Shown in pieces: positions 1-14,100 of a stretch of DNA of 64,000 nt (position 1 is its first letter; every line of letters starts with the position of its first letter). The position numbers and the translations under genes are program-made. Source of the stretch: Ciona savignyi (taxonomy: Eukaryota > Chordata > Ascidiacea > Phlebobranchia > Cionidae); contig CH003282.1 of assembly GCA_000149265.1 (NCBI GenBank), forward strand, positions 670,854 to 734,853. Reading direction: 5' to 3'. Below the pieces are notes generated by a model. It was not told the DNA's origin. It worked only from the letters and a program-made list of their open reading frames with translations, and searched no databases.

Positions 1-295
1 TCCAACCTTTTTTTGGGCATGGTAATTTATCTGAAGTGTGGCAACATCTTGTGGCACACCTGAGTAATACAATGTGAACCTTTGGTTTAATTCCATATTT
101 CAAGTAAAAATGTGTATTTTTGTAGTATTTTATGACCTGTGTAATTGCATTGGTTTAATTGGACCAACCTTCTTAAAATACCATACACACCATTACACCA
201 ACACACTACAAACTGTCTTAAAAAATTAAAATGTAGGACTGACAGCTAATTGATGCACTTTGATGTCATAAACATATTGTTTAATATACTTTTAA

Positions 296-1185
296 CCCTT
301 TGACGATGACGGAACTTTTGCAGTTTTTGGCACTTTTGAGTAAGGTTGCTTTAACCTTGTTTGCTGCGAATACTGTTGGACTTAGGGAAAAACAATCTAT
401 TACAAAGTTGTCCAGTAGATAATTTTCTACAAATTGGTATTTTTATTTTTTTGATGACGTTGTAGTATTTGTAATGACGTCATAATTAGTAATTTATACT
501 CTAATTACTCGTTACTGGTAGCTTGTAGAAGATAGTAATGTATTACAAAAGTGTTCAAAATGAAATTTCCTACAAAGTTACATCTTTTATTTTTTGATGA
601 CGTCAACTAAGCGTGATGACGTCACATAAAACTGACAAATATGGCATTTCATCACCACAATCACTGTCGGCCTCGATCATGCTGGCAGCCTAATCGGCTG
701 TAATCTATTCCGAAGTTGCCATATTTCTTCCGAATATCAAATAATAATTGAAAAACAAAGTAAACAAAGGCGAAAAAATGAATAAATATCAATAGTAATT
801 AGAAAAAACCATGTACACATATGTTTACATATATCGTTGAATAATCGAAAATGACTGGAAAACTCGAAAACAAAGACAGCTACTGCTAGTTTTATTATCA
901 CAGCAACTGGTGTAACAATTTTAAGTCCCCAGAAGTCAAAAAAGCGATATTTTACCTAAAAGTTAAACTAGATACAAAAATTTTGAAGAAAAATGTTTGG
1001 AGCAATATTACTCAAGAATTTTTAAATGGAAGGATTATGTTTTTATGCGTTATTTCGAAAGATCTATTCAAATGCTTTCCAAAAATATCAAAACTAGGAA
1101 AATCCCCTAAGAAACGACTGAATTGTGCATTTTTTTTTCGGGGACACATCTGGGTTACAAATATGTAACCGTCGTCGTCTAAGGG
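296..1185. mobile_element. TTAA-flanked MITE (piggyBac-like ends)
   Basis: An 890-bp element whose ends are inverted: it opens with CCCTTTGACGATGACGG and closes with CCGTCGTCGTCTAAGGG. TTAA lies on both sides (292-295 and 1186-1189), as expected for a piggyBac-type or other TTAA-specific element. It has no transposase-like ORF, so it is non-autonomous. It contains three perfect TGACGTCA palindromes (475-482, 598-605, 617-624). It sits in an intron or upstream of the first visible exon of the plus-strand gene starting at 1237. Confidence 0.8.
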
Positions 1186-1236
1186 TTAAATACAAATTGT
1201 TTTATATGTACATGAAATATGTTTCTTTCACCACAG

Positions 1237-4200
1237 GTGTCTCTGGGCGTATTCATTACTGAGCATCCCCAAAATAGACTCCAAGCAGTCGGATCTGCAC
1301 AAAGTCGGACAAATGGTGAAAAGAGGGTGTAAGTTGTCTATTTTGCCTCATTTTATTTAGTTCATATTCGAATCATGCATTATAGTGTTTCATAGTAGCG
1401 TGGTATGAATCTTATTTTTTATCTTCTGATAGGAAAATAAATGTTATTGTAACTTGGGCCACATTCAGAACACTGCACGCACGCAGTCTTGATCTATTTT
1501 AGTTTTTCATCGAAAAGAACTTCCCGAACATAGGAATCCTTTAAATCCCAAAGTCTCGTTACGAAAATATAATATGGATGATCTAAAATTTTGACGAGTT
1601 AGTAACTAAATAGTTAATGGCTAGTATTACTACCTCTGTCTATCAGATTAGTGCATGCATATATTCAGAAGGTTTTTAGATCCTACTTTATTTTTCATCA
1701 CAGTTCTAAGGTAGTTACCTTGAATAAGTCATGTTTTCTATTGTATTTAATGAATTATGCTAAATTACAATGATTGTCTAGTATAAAATATTACACTGCA
1801 CAATTAGACATAAAATCTCTTCCTAACAACCTTTATTTGGTTTACTTTACACCCACCAATGTGCTTATGACCTGCCTTCTGCTGAGCAATTGTGAAATAA
1901 AATATATGTGTCTCTGACCAAGTCACTATTTATTGCTCCAACTCAAGTGGTGTCTAATGGAATTACCTATTTAATGAACAACCATCTAGGCACTGTATAG
2001 TACAGGAAGATATTCTGACAGAATACAAATGACAAACCCAGCCACCTTACATGTTGTAGGTCAAAATTCTGGTCACATGTTGTGTAATCTCAGCTACTTT
2101 GTTGCTTATCAAAACAAATCTATTGTTAAAAGTGCGGTAATTGTGCCAGTGGACAAGATGTGTATGTTTTATGTAAACATCCCAAAACGACGTTAGTTGT
2201 ACAGACTCTTGTCATGTGGATTTATAATCACTTTATTAAGTGTAAGAAGGTCATGAAAAGTGCCCATAAAGTTTATAGGGTTAATCAAAATTAAAATGTA
2301 TTTCGAGGTGAAAATTTAAGATACTGTATTAATTATACTTGTTTCTTCAGTTGTAAAATATGTAGTTGTAATGTCTACTGGTTAATTATGTCAAAGTTTA
2401 AAGAACTCTATTTATGCCTAGAATGAGGGATTTTAGTCAATTGTCAGCTTTTCTTTAGGGAGAAATAATATGATTCCAATATATAAAATGGCACAAAACA
2501 GAAAAGATTAGCATTAATAAAAAACAGTGAGTTGGGTAGAAATACCTTTAAATTATGAAACTGCCAACATTGTTAGAACATTCCCATTTGGGAAAGAATG
2601 AGTTTAAAAGGTAATTTGCTTTCCTGGTTAAGCATCTCTATAGTTGAAAATATGCTACTTTTTTTGTTCAATGCACAGGATATTTTGATGTTTTTGTGTC
2701 AGACTACTGGATGGAAAAATGTCTGGTGTGTACTATACCTGTGCTAGGTAGAATGGGCTGGGGAGGTATGCTCTTGGATCTACAACACTTAACTTAAGTT
2801 AATCTTTTTTAAAAATAAAAGAAATTTTATTTATAAAGCCTAGCTTCAAACCCTGTATCACTGGATACATCGCTAGGTTCCTTTTTGTATGTTGTCTCTA
2901 TATGAGACAACAATTTTAACCATTCAGTGACATCTATTTCAATATGAAGTGAACTTAAGCACAGATATTGTTCATGTTTTTTATCTCCTATTCAGTTCGA
3001 CTGCGACGCAAAAATCTCGATGGAATCATTCCGCAAGCAGTCGAGCTGTCAGCAGCTCCTCATCGAAATGGAGAACAGAGCAACTTATGCAACCGAAACC
3101 GAACCATTTCATCAAGATGCCATTTAAGCAAGTGCCCGCTCTCACTATGGATGCCAACTATAAACTTAATGTAAGTTTTTTTTGTTCTCGCATACTGATA
3201 CAGGTTAAAATAAGATAAGAAAAGGTTTAAGACAGGGATGTCCAACCTGCGGCCCGCTAGTCATTTTTACTCCAAGTAGTATTTTGAACTTTAAAATCTT
3301 GGCCCAATTCAAATGTATCAGTCAGCTTTTAGGGACGCAGTAAACATCAAAACTTTTAGAAAGAAACCGACGGACAAAAACTTATCTCATTGACTTTGTA
3401 TTGCAGAAATAAGATTTTGTTTCTTTCTATATGTGTGTTATTTGTTCCTTTTTTCAAAGATGAAATTAATGGCTTTTAATTGTTTCTTTATGTACCCATT
3501 CAGGGTTGGAATTAAGGGATCACGAATCGCTATTAGCGAACCGTTTTCTTAAGTTCACGAAATACAAAATTTAACAAAGTCGCGAAAATATAAATTACCG
3601 GTACTGATTTCGCGCACTTTTAATAATAAATCCTCAACACGTTAATATAACATCGTTTGCCTTTAACATAACATTTAACAATCACGATACTATTACATTT
3701 ATTTACCTTGCCTTTACTTTGCATTATTGGCGCATAATAAGCATTGCTATCACAAGGCAATAATCGCCATTATGCGTTAATATACCACGATTCCTTTATT
3801 TATGATTGGCGAGATGCGACACACCCCCTTTTGAATTTATGTTTATTGCAATTTATCATTACTGTACTACTAAATAACGGTACTGTCTGCTTTATGAAAT
3901 AAATATCTTTCTGGACATTTAAGGCAATTTATCATTACCATTTTTTTTTTCGCGCGCTCCTTATCGCGCCCATTTCGCAAATCATTTCAAAACCATTAAT
4001 TCGAACCATGCCCTTTTTATTGAAATTTAATAGGTTCTGCGGCCCATTGAATTATTTTAAGTGACAATGCGGCCCATTAAAATAAAAGGTTGGACATCCC
4101 TGGTTTAAGAGGTACACTGATTTACAAAAGGTATAATCATTGTTATCCCCATTAAATTTCCTTATCTCCTCAGTCAGGTTTCTGGAGCTATTGCAGTGTG

Positions 4201-6486
4201 TTTTAATTAAAAATTAAAATTTTTTTAAATTCCCAGTTGAATTTTTGTTTGTAAAAATAAATTTCAATTGAATTCACACAGTTATTATCACACAGGTATC
4301 ATCAAATAAGTTTAATCATTTCAAGCTGAATTTTATTTGGCATTTGAGGTGCAATTAGCAAAACAAGATTGAAATTTAAACCCATGACACCCCTTTTTGT
4401 CTATGCTGGTATATTAGCCCACCAGGTGCTCTACTGTATAATTTAAACCTTAAAACCACATTCAAAGGATGATATGATCTACCCGGGTGAGGAAATGAGG
4501 GCGATGACTGCATTCACTGTGTCCAGAATACAAAATGCATTTAAACAAATGCCTGAACCATCAAGGCTGGATTCTAGACAGGGACGACTGTTAAAAGCCA
4601 AGCTGAAGCCGTTACGACCAGTTTCTGTAAGTGGTGTTGAGACATTTTCACTGTTATTGGGATGGTTATGATATAACCTAAAACAATTTCAGCATAATTC
4701 ATTTTCCACTGATTGCCAGAGTTATTACAGAAAGTGGATAGACTAATACTACTTAGTATCTCGTAATCTTTCAAGCAAATATTGGCAGTTTAGTAATTCT
4801 TTCGCCTCATGTGAAATTTGAAACCGCATGGTTTGTTTCCAAATAATGTTATTGTTTTTCAACAGTTTTGTTTGTGCACATATAGAGGTTGACAAACTTC
4901 TATTGTTACATCATATTACAAAGGCAGTTGTGTAATATTATCTTTCAAAATCAATAGATAGAGCTGTGATGCTTATGCCACACTATACACGGCCTAGTTT
5001 TTCTGTCACTCTGCATTACAAAAATGATTTGCATGACGTTCTTTAACCCAAAAAGATCTAATGGGTTTTACTTATATAAAAAATAAAGGTGTTCACAGAA
5101 TGTAACATTTAATAACAAAACAAAAGTAACGTGTTGTGTTGTGATAAAGTTCCGCCAGCCTCCAATTCTCAGAAAAATCAAATAATTGGGGATATTCATA
5201 CAAAATCATTATTTGATTTCAACTTAATTTTGCGATTTTTTAGCATTTTAATGTACAAAAAAAATAAAAATTCTTCCAGTATAAACTTTGTCCATATCAG
5301 TCAGTTGATTGATTTTAATTTAAGATTAGCATAAATATGAATAATAAACCTTAATTATTTTCTTTATCATTAACATAATTCTTCGCCTACATTAAACAGC
5401 TACGTAGCCCCCATGTCCACACTTGCCAAGGAATACAACCAGAATATAGAAGAAAACAAGGGTATTCCCCTAGTCCTAGCCGCCAAAGGCACCTAAAACA
5501 ACAATATTTGGAGGTAAATGCTTCAATATTTCTAATTGTTATGAGCAATGGTTATTCAGACCTTTATTGTTGTAAAGTACCAGCAGAAAAATGTTAAAAT
5601 TATTTTAATAGCTGTGTATACTGTGTGATATGATGTGCTTACATGTCTGTCATGATTTAGGATAAATTTCGCATCTTGTGTTCACCAGCCACTTGTTTTT
5701 GATGTAAACACAATTTACTTCAAACCAACATTTTCCAAATTAAAATGTTTGCATTCTGTGTTATCTTGAAACACACTTTTTTAGAATGAGCTAAATGTTA
5801 TCGAACAATAACTGCGGATTAAAATCAACAGTTTAATGAAATTAAAAAAAAAGAATAACACTTTTAACTCTTTTCTAAAAGATTTGTAAAATGAACGAAG
5901 GAAATACTCTGGAAGCGGAATACGAGAAACGAATAAACTCCACCTCCCCTGTTCAATCCATCCACCCTACATCTCCTGTACCGTGAGTTCGATTTATATC
6001 CAAGTCGTAATTGATACATTTCCCCTATGATTACTTTCTTACTCGAAAGCACTAGTCACGTGTGTATGCTTCTGATATGATAGAACAACCCAGCTGTTAG
6101 CACAATATTTATATGTTGGGACTTTTTCTGTGTTCTAATCATAAGTACTCGATATAAAATTCTTTTATATTTTTTATTGTCTTCAAAAAAATAAATGCAA
6201 GGATCACACCTACTGAGCAGGTAGTGTTTACTTCTTTTTATTTCCATGGCTCGAAAGTATATTTATTTCACTTTTAAACATGTTCGGACTCAACAGTTTG
6301 ATTTACCACAGGGAGTCAAGCATTGAATTATCGAATGAAATCTTCCCACAACTTCAACCTGACTATCTCACAAGCAAAAACGTACCGGGTCATAATGCTG
6401 CTTATGACGACTATGCACGTCAGCAGCGTGTAACACTTGATCAACAATTTAAAACAATGCATCTCGAACCCAGCGTCATTTTTTAA
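1237..6486 (+). CDS. Ser/Pro-rich protein of unknown function, C-terminal six exons
   Basis: I do not recognise this protein. Six exons join in one open frame: 1237-1328, 2996-3170, 4468-4626, 5400-5513, 5882-5982 and 6312-6486, with stop TAA at 6484-6486. Junction phases agree at every step (2,0,0,0,2) and each intron has GT..AG ends. The first exon begins at a splice acceptor (ttcaccacag), so the gene continues to the left of the window. The visible 271 residues are polar and probably disordered: a serine run (SSSSSKW) after a basic stretch, a basic block (GRLLKAKLKPLRP), a Ser-Pro-rich stretch (SPSPSRQRH) and an acidic/Gln C-terminus ending HLEPSVIF. No membrane segment or known domain is visible. 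In exons 1-2 a second frame is also open, but it hits a stop at the start of exon 3, which decides the frame. A hAT element (3233-4102) sits in the intron after exon 2. Confidence 0.75.
3233..4102. mobile_element. Non-autonomous hAT element, 870 bp
   Basis: Both termini read inward CAGGGATGTCCAACC (the right end reverse-complemented), and a perfect 8-bp target-site duplication GTTTAAGA flanks the element at 3225-3232 and 4103-4110. An 8-bp duplication with CAGGG termini is the hAT signature. The interior has no transposase ORF. The terminal GCGGCCC motif is shared by both ends. It lies in an intron of the Ser/Pro-rich gene. Confidence 0.9.
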
Positions 6487-6880
6487 GGTTTTAAAAACTA
6501 TATTCGGACAGTTTTCAAACCAGCTATACTGAAGGCTATAAAATTTATGATCATGACGAAATTTACACACTAACAACCCTTATCTTGCACTTGAACATTT
6601 ATCCCTACAATGGACCCACAATTTTACCTTGTACCTATTTCAAATACTTTTAATCTTGAACAATGTCAGCTTTGTCATTAAGTTAGTGTTGTTTTTTTCT
6701 TTAAGCCATAATCACGATTTTACAGTGTTACTCTTATTTACTGTGATGTTGCAATGTTGGAAAATAGTTCCAGCATTTATTTTGTTTTTTTAAAGTCAAC
6801 TTGTTTGTATTGCTCTATTTTAATTAAAACTAAACATTTAAAAGTTGTGTTTTCATTAAAATGCAATGGTACTGCAAGAT

Positions 6881-6886
6881 AATAAA
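6881..6886 (+). terminator. Candidate polyadenylation signal AATAAA
   Basis: A canonical AATAAA lies about 395 bases after the stop codon of the plus-strand gene ending at 6486. The stretch between is AT-rich with no further ORF and is best read as its 3' untranslated region. The site is inferred from sequence only. Confidence 0.4.
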
Positions 6887-6899
6887 AATGGATAATTTT

Positions 6900-8050
6900 G
6901 TGATATTGCAAAATAGAACAACTTTCAAATTGTTTGAAAAATTAAAATTCACAATTGAGATTAATTAATAATTAGTGCAGATACTTATTCTAAATGTTTA
7001 AAATTTTAAAAAGATGTATATGCTTTATAACAAATTTAAAAACAATGCAGTAAATCTGTTTATCACCACATTATAAACGGGTGATTAAGGCATAATTAGT
7101 TTAAATAGGTGCAATATAAACACACGGTTTGTACACACTAAAAACAGGACACAGTGCACTTCCTTATATATGGAACTCAAGATGGTGGGTAATTCTTTGT
7201 TAAAATTTAAAAAACAATAAATAGAAACTGCGAGTGTTAAAAGACAACAGTAAATCAGTATATCTGGATGTTTGGCCAACACATATAAACCACCTTTAAA
7301 ATCTTTAAACAAAAAATTGCAGGATCAATATCTGGCTACTAGAGTGACAACACAGCCCACTGATAATTTCAGCAAATGCTAGTGTTCAAAACTAATTAAC
7401 AATTTCTTTAACACTGTAAGAGTGCAACAAATTTACAATGCACAGATGGGAGAACATGATATAAATAGAAAAAAATCAGCGACTGCATTATTACTGTATG
7501 TAGGTAGTGTCGAGTGAAACTGATTTGTGGAGATGTTATGTGTTTTAAATTTCTCTTTGGTAATGACTTACGGTCGTTTATACTTTACGCCAGAATAAAA
7601 GATAAAATTAGATAGAAAAACTAGCGTTAACACTCGCAAAAAATGCATAACAAACATCCACACAGGTGATAGAGATCACTAGTAACTACAAAACATTAGT
7701 GGAAGTTATTCCTTTAAGATGTGCCATTGCAGTAGGTATAGGAATTTTAAATATTTTCATGTAAACTAAATTCGCACTAAATAATTTTAAATAAGGGGGA
7801 ATTCGGCAAGAACAATTTTCCTAAATGATTGCTTAATTTAACTAAGGTTAGAAATATAAAGTTGATAGTGAAAGTAGAGTAGACTAATCAATGGCAAATG
7901 GTACATATGAACTTAACAAACTATTGGGCTAATCAGATGGTTATACCAAACAGGCATTACTGTTATACATGGCAAACTTGGGCAAGGCACTTATAACACA
8001 TTTTCTTTCACTGTAATTTGGAAATGTGTGATCGCATGACTCAGATAGGA
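6900..8050. other. AT-rich intergenic spacer
   Basis: The space between the 3' ends of two convergent genes. I see no coding exon, RNA gene or clear repeat apart from the tandem duplication that follows it. It presumably holds the 3' untranslated region of the minus-strand transporter. Confidence 0.5.
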
Positions 8051-8118
8051 ATTGTGTGTTGAATTTTAGACTGAGCAATACTCAATTGTGTGTTGAATTT
8101 TAGACTGAGCAATACTCA
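8051..8118. repeat. Perfect 34-bp tandem duplication
   Basis: A 34-base unit beginning ATTGTGTGTTGAATTTTAGA occurs at 8051-8084 and again, apparently without change, at 8085-8118. It lies just downstream of the transporter stop codon (minus strand), so probably in its 3' untranslated region. Identity of the copies points to a recent event or an assembly artefact. Confidence 0.85.
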
Positions 8119-8189
8119 AGACTACATCCGCTTCTAGAATCTTTGAATGTTTTTTTGTTGCAAGCTATCATAATCATCTTAGTCTCCAA

Positions 8190-11100
8190 TTATTTGCAGC
8201 AAGGCAGCTTCAGTTGCTGGTACGATCGTTCAATCTCGATGAATGAACGGTTCTTGGTCTCTGGAACTGAGAAATACACATACAGCGCAGCCAGTAGGGC
8301 GAGAAAGGAGAACACGAGGTAAGCATATCCACCTATCGCCTCCTGGAAATTGAAAACCAAAATCTTTTAGAAAAAAATTAATAGCTAATAGTTTTTGAAG
8401 TATTTTATTATCTTTTATACATTTAAAAACCATTAATTTTTAAGTGCCAAATATGATTTTTTTATCACCACTTTATGCTCAGTATTAAACTATTGGTCGG
8501 CCAAGCTTTTGATACCAAACCAATCATTTTGATACTGCTGGACCAAAGTAACGTGGAGAAACAGTTGCAGCTAAGGTGACAACTTCACATCTGGGCAAAT
8601 AACTCATTTGCTTTAAGCGTCCTTTTTCAGCCAACATTTATTGGATCAAAACCAGGTGAATGCATAGTTGATTATGTCTCTGGGCAAGCCACTTTGCAAA
8701 CATCAACTGAGCACAGTAGATTAATGGGTTTTACTACAACTAAAAGAACTTCTTAATACTATCTGGTACACAATGCCATAGAATAGCATCATTGGTAACT
8801 GGCCTTTACCGAAGTAATCTGACGAATCCTGTGTGACAACGTCCCTTGGGTTTTGGGTTACACCATTCACGGGGATAAAACATATTATCATATTCAAGAT
8901 CAGAGCGAGATAACTCTCTAACAAATTCTGAGTATAAATTGAGCTAAAGAGACTTACTTGAATGTAGCTCCACACAACAACGATAAGTGTGAAAGAGAAC
9001 CACAACGAGAAGCTAGCAATGGTGAGTGCTGGTGACCTTGACCTCTGAGAAAAGCTTTCCGCGATACAGGTCAGCGTTATCGGGCCTGGTCCAATCGCAA
9101 ATCCAATGATAAAACCTAAGAAATGGAGTCAAGTGGAATGCTATTTAAATCCTCTGCAAGACTCGGTAGCTAGTGGTAAGCAAGCTGAAAAAGTGAACAT
9201 TTAAATTCACCCACTTGACAATAAATGCTTATGCAATATTACATATACTGATTCTATTGTGCAGGTGCATTGATCATACAACACTAGTATGGATTTGATA
9301 ATTGGATATGTGCAAGACTCAGTGAACCGCACCACACCTACACTCTATAACTCACACAAAGCACACATGATTGCAATGTATGGAATCCACTGGGCTCGAT
9401 GCTGATTCAGAGCAGTGATGCAGAGAACTAGAAGCGAAACGGACTCTATAACGAATCCAAGGATGAAGTAAAATCGCCTTCCTTTTTTGTCGGCTATAAA
9501 TGTCTGTGGAAGGGGTGAATGATTAATTTTGTGTAAATGCTAAGCTGTATAGGGTCACATCAATATTTTAATAAAAGACTGCAATGATATCACAAGATTA
9601 TGACAGGATTAACTCTTCTGTTTATGCCTTAAATTAGCAGTAGAGATTCTACGAAATCAATTGTACCACTAAATTAAGATAATCATGATGTTCTTTTTTA
9701 CACATTTTGACCATATAGTTAATCTTTGTTTTTTTAACAAATAAAATGATATTTAAAGTAAATTTAGTTAATAATTTAAAATAAAACTTGTACACAAATC
9801 AACAAAACCAAAGCCTACCACGCTAATAGTTGCGACGACCAGCATTCCTGATGTTGCAATGGAACAGTATGGGATAATGTGCTCCTCGATCCCAGAAAGC
9901 TGATACAAACGGTTCAAATAAATTTGGACGCCGTTCATTCCAGTCAGTTGTTGAGCCGAAGTTAACACGAGGGCGGCAGTGAGTTGCCTTCGTAATTGCG
10001 CAGATGAAAGAACCTGTTNNNNNNNNNNNNNNNNNNNNNNNNNNNNNNNNNNNNNNNNNNNNNNNNNNNNNNNNNNNNNNNNNNNNNNNNNNNNNNNNNN
10101 NNNNNNNNNNNNNNNNNNNNNNNNNNNNNNNNNNNNNNNNNNNNNNNNNNNNNNNNNNNNNNNNNNNNNNNNNNNNNNNNNNNNNNNNNNNNNNNNNNNN
10201 NNNNNNNNNNNNNNNNNNNNNGTCGTTAATTTCACAGCTGACATCATTCGTATCACGAAGTTTCTTCAACAATCTTTCTGTTCTTTCTGCGTTCCCCTTA
10301 ACCAGATATAACCATCTGGAATTTGTTATTGTGTTGGTTAGCTTGATAAGTTAGATGGCTCATGTTTTTTCATCAGCCCAATGATTGTTGCTTCGAAACC
10401 AGGCACTGGTTGGTTGGTTGTTTGTGTCCTTGGTCAAGATACTTATGAACCCACCGGCTTGGTAGGTTAAATTAGAAAAGTAGAAATGATAGTTTAAAAA
10501 GTGCTGTTGCCTTTTTGTTTTTACAGCATTACTTTAGTTTTTACTCTCAATACATCTGTAGGGTTTGGTAAGGTATAGGGGTTAATTAGATCCTTATCGC
10601 CCAATATAATGGCTGTAGATAATTTAGCCTGCCTGGCCTGCTGGATCCACACAACGTTTGGTTACTTTTTGTTTATTTTTGAATATGTTAAAAGTATAAG
10701 TAAAACCAATTTGATTTCGACTAATCTACTGGGCTGGACTTTTAAATCTAAAATCCAGAAGCATACACAATCTAAAATCCAGAGCATACACATGTATTTT
10801 TGATGACTGAATTCGTTTTTTTCAGGCACACACCTACACCTATCAGTAAACATTTGTTTCATCATATAAAGAGTATGTACACAGACTTTTGGGATGATTA
10901 ACTCTTTGATAATCCGGTCCCTGGGCTCTAATCTGGACGGTTGTTTAACTAAGCACAGGTGAATATGGTTCTTTGATGCTATATGGTGTAATATTCATAA
11001 AGTAAAATAGTTAATATTTGAGATAAAGTGGATAAATAGATACCTGGGACTTCGTGGCATGAAATAACACAGCAGCAGGAAAACAATGGATGGTACGCAT

Positions 11101-14100
11101 GCAAGTGATAGGAATAGTGGCCACAAATTAGAATTGCCGAGAACCTAGAAAAAAAAGCATGGACAGTTAGCTTATACACAGTGCATCGAACTACTGGACC
11201 GTAGTGGACCGATACCAGCAGTGCTTGCAAATCAGTTGTGTTTAGACAAGATACTTATTAGACATTGCCTGAAACTATTTGTTTAATTGATTATTGTAAT
11301 AAACTAAAAACTGGCAATTTCTACACTGTATTTAGATCATTTGCAACTCCAGTGGAAAAATAAAGTGTTTTTTTTTTCAAATGACTGCAGTTACATCAAA
11401 AGAAAAATCGGATAAACTCTCACGAACCAATTTGGCATAATATTAGGGGTGAACCCTTTTCTATCACATTTCATACTCAAACATCCGTGAAATCATCTGA
11501 AATTCTGTTGAAAATGATTTTAAAATAAATTATTTTAACAATTTATAACAACATAGCTATTTTAACATGTCATGATGCGCTTTTATATTTTGAGGTCAAA
11601 CAATACGTTTCCATCCACACCCTAAAAAACACATATTTTGACGTTTCTACTTAAATCCTGTACCTGCTTCAGTCCTAGAGTATTTGCCACAAATATGCCT
11701 ACAGCTATAAAGAGTGAAATCAAGCTTCCAAAAACCCCTCGTAAATGCCGGGGGCTCACCTCTACCACATACATCGGCAACAATCCTGGGTAAAAACATG
11801 ATATTGGCTTGCTGACTTTGAAAAATTGTATGTGGCTAGCTGTGAGAACATAATAAAAAACGATCTTTGAAAATTAAAGGACTAGGATAGGACATCCATG
11901 TTTAACTCCATAAGAATATTATAGTGATTTATGTTACTGAAGCTATTGCAGGGGGTTAAATACAACGCTACAGAATATGCTTACTCATCAATCCACTGGA
12001 TTCCTGGTTTTAATCAGACCAGTTTTTGGTTTTTGTTCAATGCGCTATTGTTTGTGCTAAGCCGCCGAAACCACTTGTTTACATTTGTGGAATCCACTGT
12101 TAAGTTTTTGATTCTTATGTTTTTCATTTACTTTTATGTTGTATTGAACAGTTTTTCATTTATTAGCTTTATTTAATAATGATTGTTTGGTGAAAACCAG
12201 TCGCTGCTTATTCAGTTGTCTCCTTGAACAAACCACTTCACGGAAGCAACTGAAGCCAGTTAATGGGTTGGACTAAAACAGAAGAATCGTTTCAATCATA
12301 CATATATACATATGTATATATACAACACACTGCAATAGTAACTCGAAAGTTGGACAAGGTAATAAGATGTTCCTAGTGTGGTGTGATCCTTTTGTCTCAA
12401 TTATAGCCGGACAATCCAGCTTTCTAATCTGTTCCTCCAATTCGATTATCACCAACAAATCTGTAAACAAAATGCTACTAACCCACACCAGCAGCCGAGC
12501 TCACCATACCAAAAATCAAGCGTCCGGCAATTATGACTTCAAAGGAATTGATTGCTTTACTGATTATGAATAAAATTGAACCAATTATTGTAGTGGCGTG
12601 TAAAAATGACATGGATTTCTGAGGGTTAAAAATATTGTAATTTATTGTTTTTAAATGGGCCTTTCTAAAAATATAAATGATTTGAATTCAAATGAAAAAT
12701 AATTCAGAATTATTTTTTGGGCTTACCAATTTGAATGGAATTATCATATTAAGGATTGACAAATTTTATTAACAATCATAACTAAATAATTAGATTTGTG
12801 ATTTTAACTACTAGCCTGGACAAGTGCTGGAAAACATTGTTTGCATAGTACCAGTAAGGTCTTGTCCCAATGTCAAACTAGACCTGCTAATTCTTATCCA
12901 ATCTTTCAACTGTGAAATAGTCAATTATGATAACATAAAACAATTGTTGCCATGGATAGCAATTTTTCTTTGTTCGACTTGCTACACTGAAAAGCGAAAG
13001 TGTGCATTTATTAAGTATCTAAAGAAATGAAGTTTACCTAACTTGGTGAACCGACTAAAAATTTCGCACAGACGCATTACTTTTTTTCGGAATCATTTCA
13101 AAAAAACATTTGAAAGACACTTTTTAAAATCATTTTGTGGGAACCCACATAGCACTGCTACCATGCTACCATATTTTTCCAGCACTTTCCCTGGCACCCT
13201 TATATGAATTAAAATGATGGGTAATTGGTACTTAAAATCAATCGCTTATAGCAGCATGCATACCGATATTTTGACATAATGATATAGTTTTGCAACCCAT
13301 TCCAAAATTCAACCCACCGACTGTACACCAGAACTTTATAGTGCAGCAAGCAACACTTTAAGCAACAAATTCAACCACTTACCACACAATCATACTTTCT
13401 GAGTGGATTAACCAAAGCAGCACCAAAAAGTCCACCCACTGGAAAAGAGGCCACGATACTCACCCATATTACATTAAACTGGTCCTCAGTTAGTGTTGTG
13501 TTGTATCTGTGCTAAACAAAGGAGGTGACAAAACAATTAAATTTTTAATTTTAATTTCATTCGTTAACTTATGAATAAACACTGCCTTAAAAAAACAACA
13601 AAATTGCACTTATATTGAAGCTGAATGTAAATATACAGCTGTAACTATGTTTGTTTTAAAACAACATCCGGCCAGTTGGCCAAAATCAATGTCTGACTAT
13701 CAATTTTACGTTTATTACAGGAATTTAAAACAAGTCAATGTAACAAATTTAGTAGACTGTGGCCATAAGGTTCCCTTTTTTTAAACCGAGCCTCTGGGAC
13801 AAATATGACGGACTGCAGAAGTTTTCTTGTACTTACTCTTACCATGTGATACTCTTCAATAGATGTCCTAATAGGTATAGCAGCTGCATTGACAGAACCA
13901 AGTGAGTAACCATATTGGAAAGTACCTGCCCAGACTGTTACAACAAGTGACCACATCACCCACCATGTAAGTTCCTGTGGATATATGGAGTCATGTAGTT
14001 TGTTATTATAAGTAGGACTGTAAAACACACAATTGGTAAACAAAAAACATTGGTTTTTAACTGGATAACCAGTAATTGCTTGGTCAGGTCAAAATAATGG

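Noticed and set aside
9768-10354. ORFs running through the N gap
   Set aside because: Only the minus-strand transporter frame is real. The others are open because N codons carry no stops.
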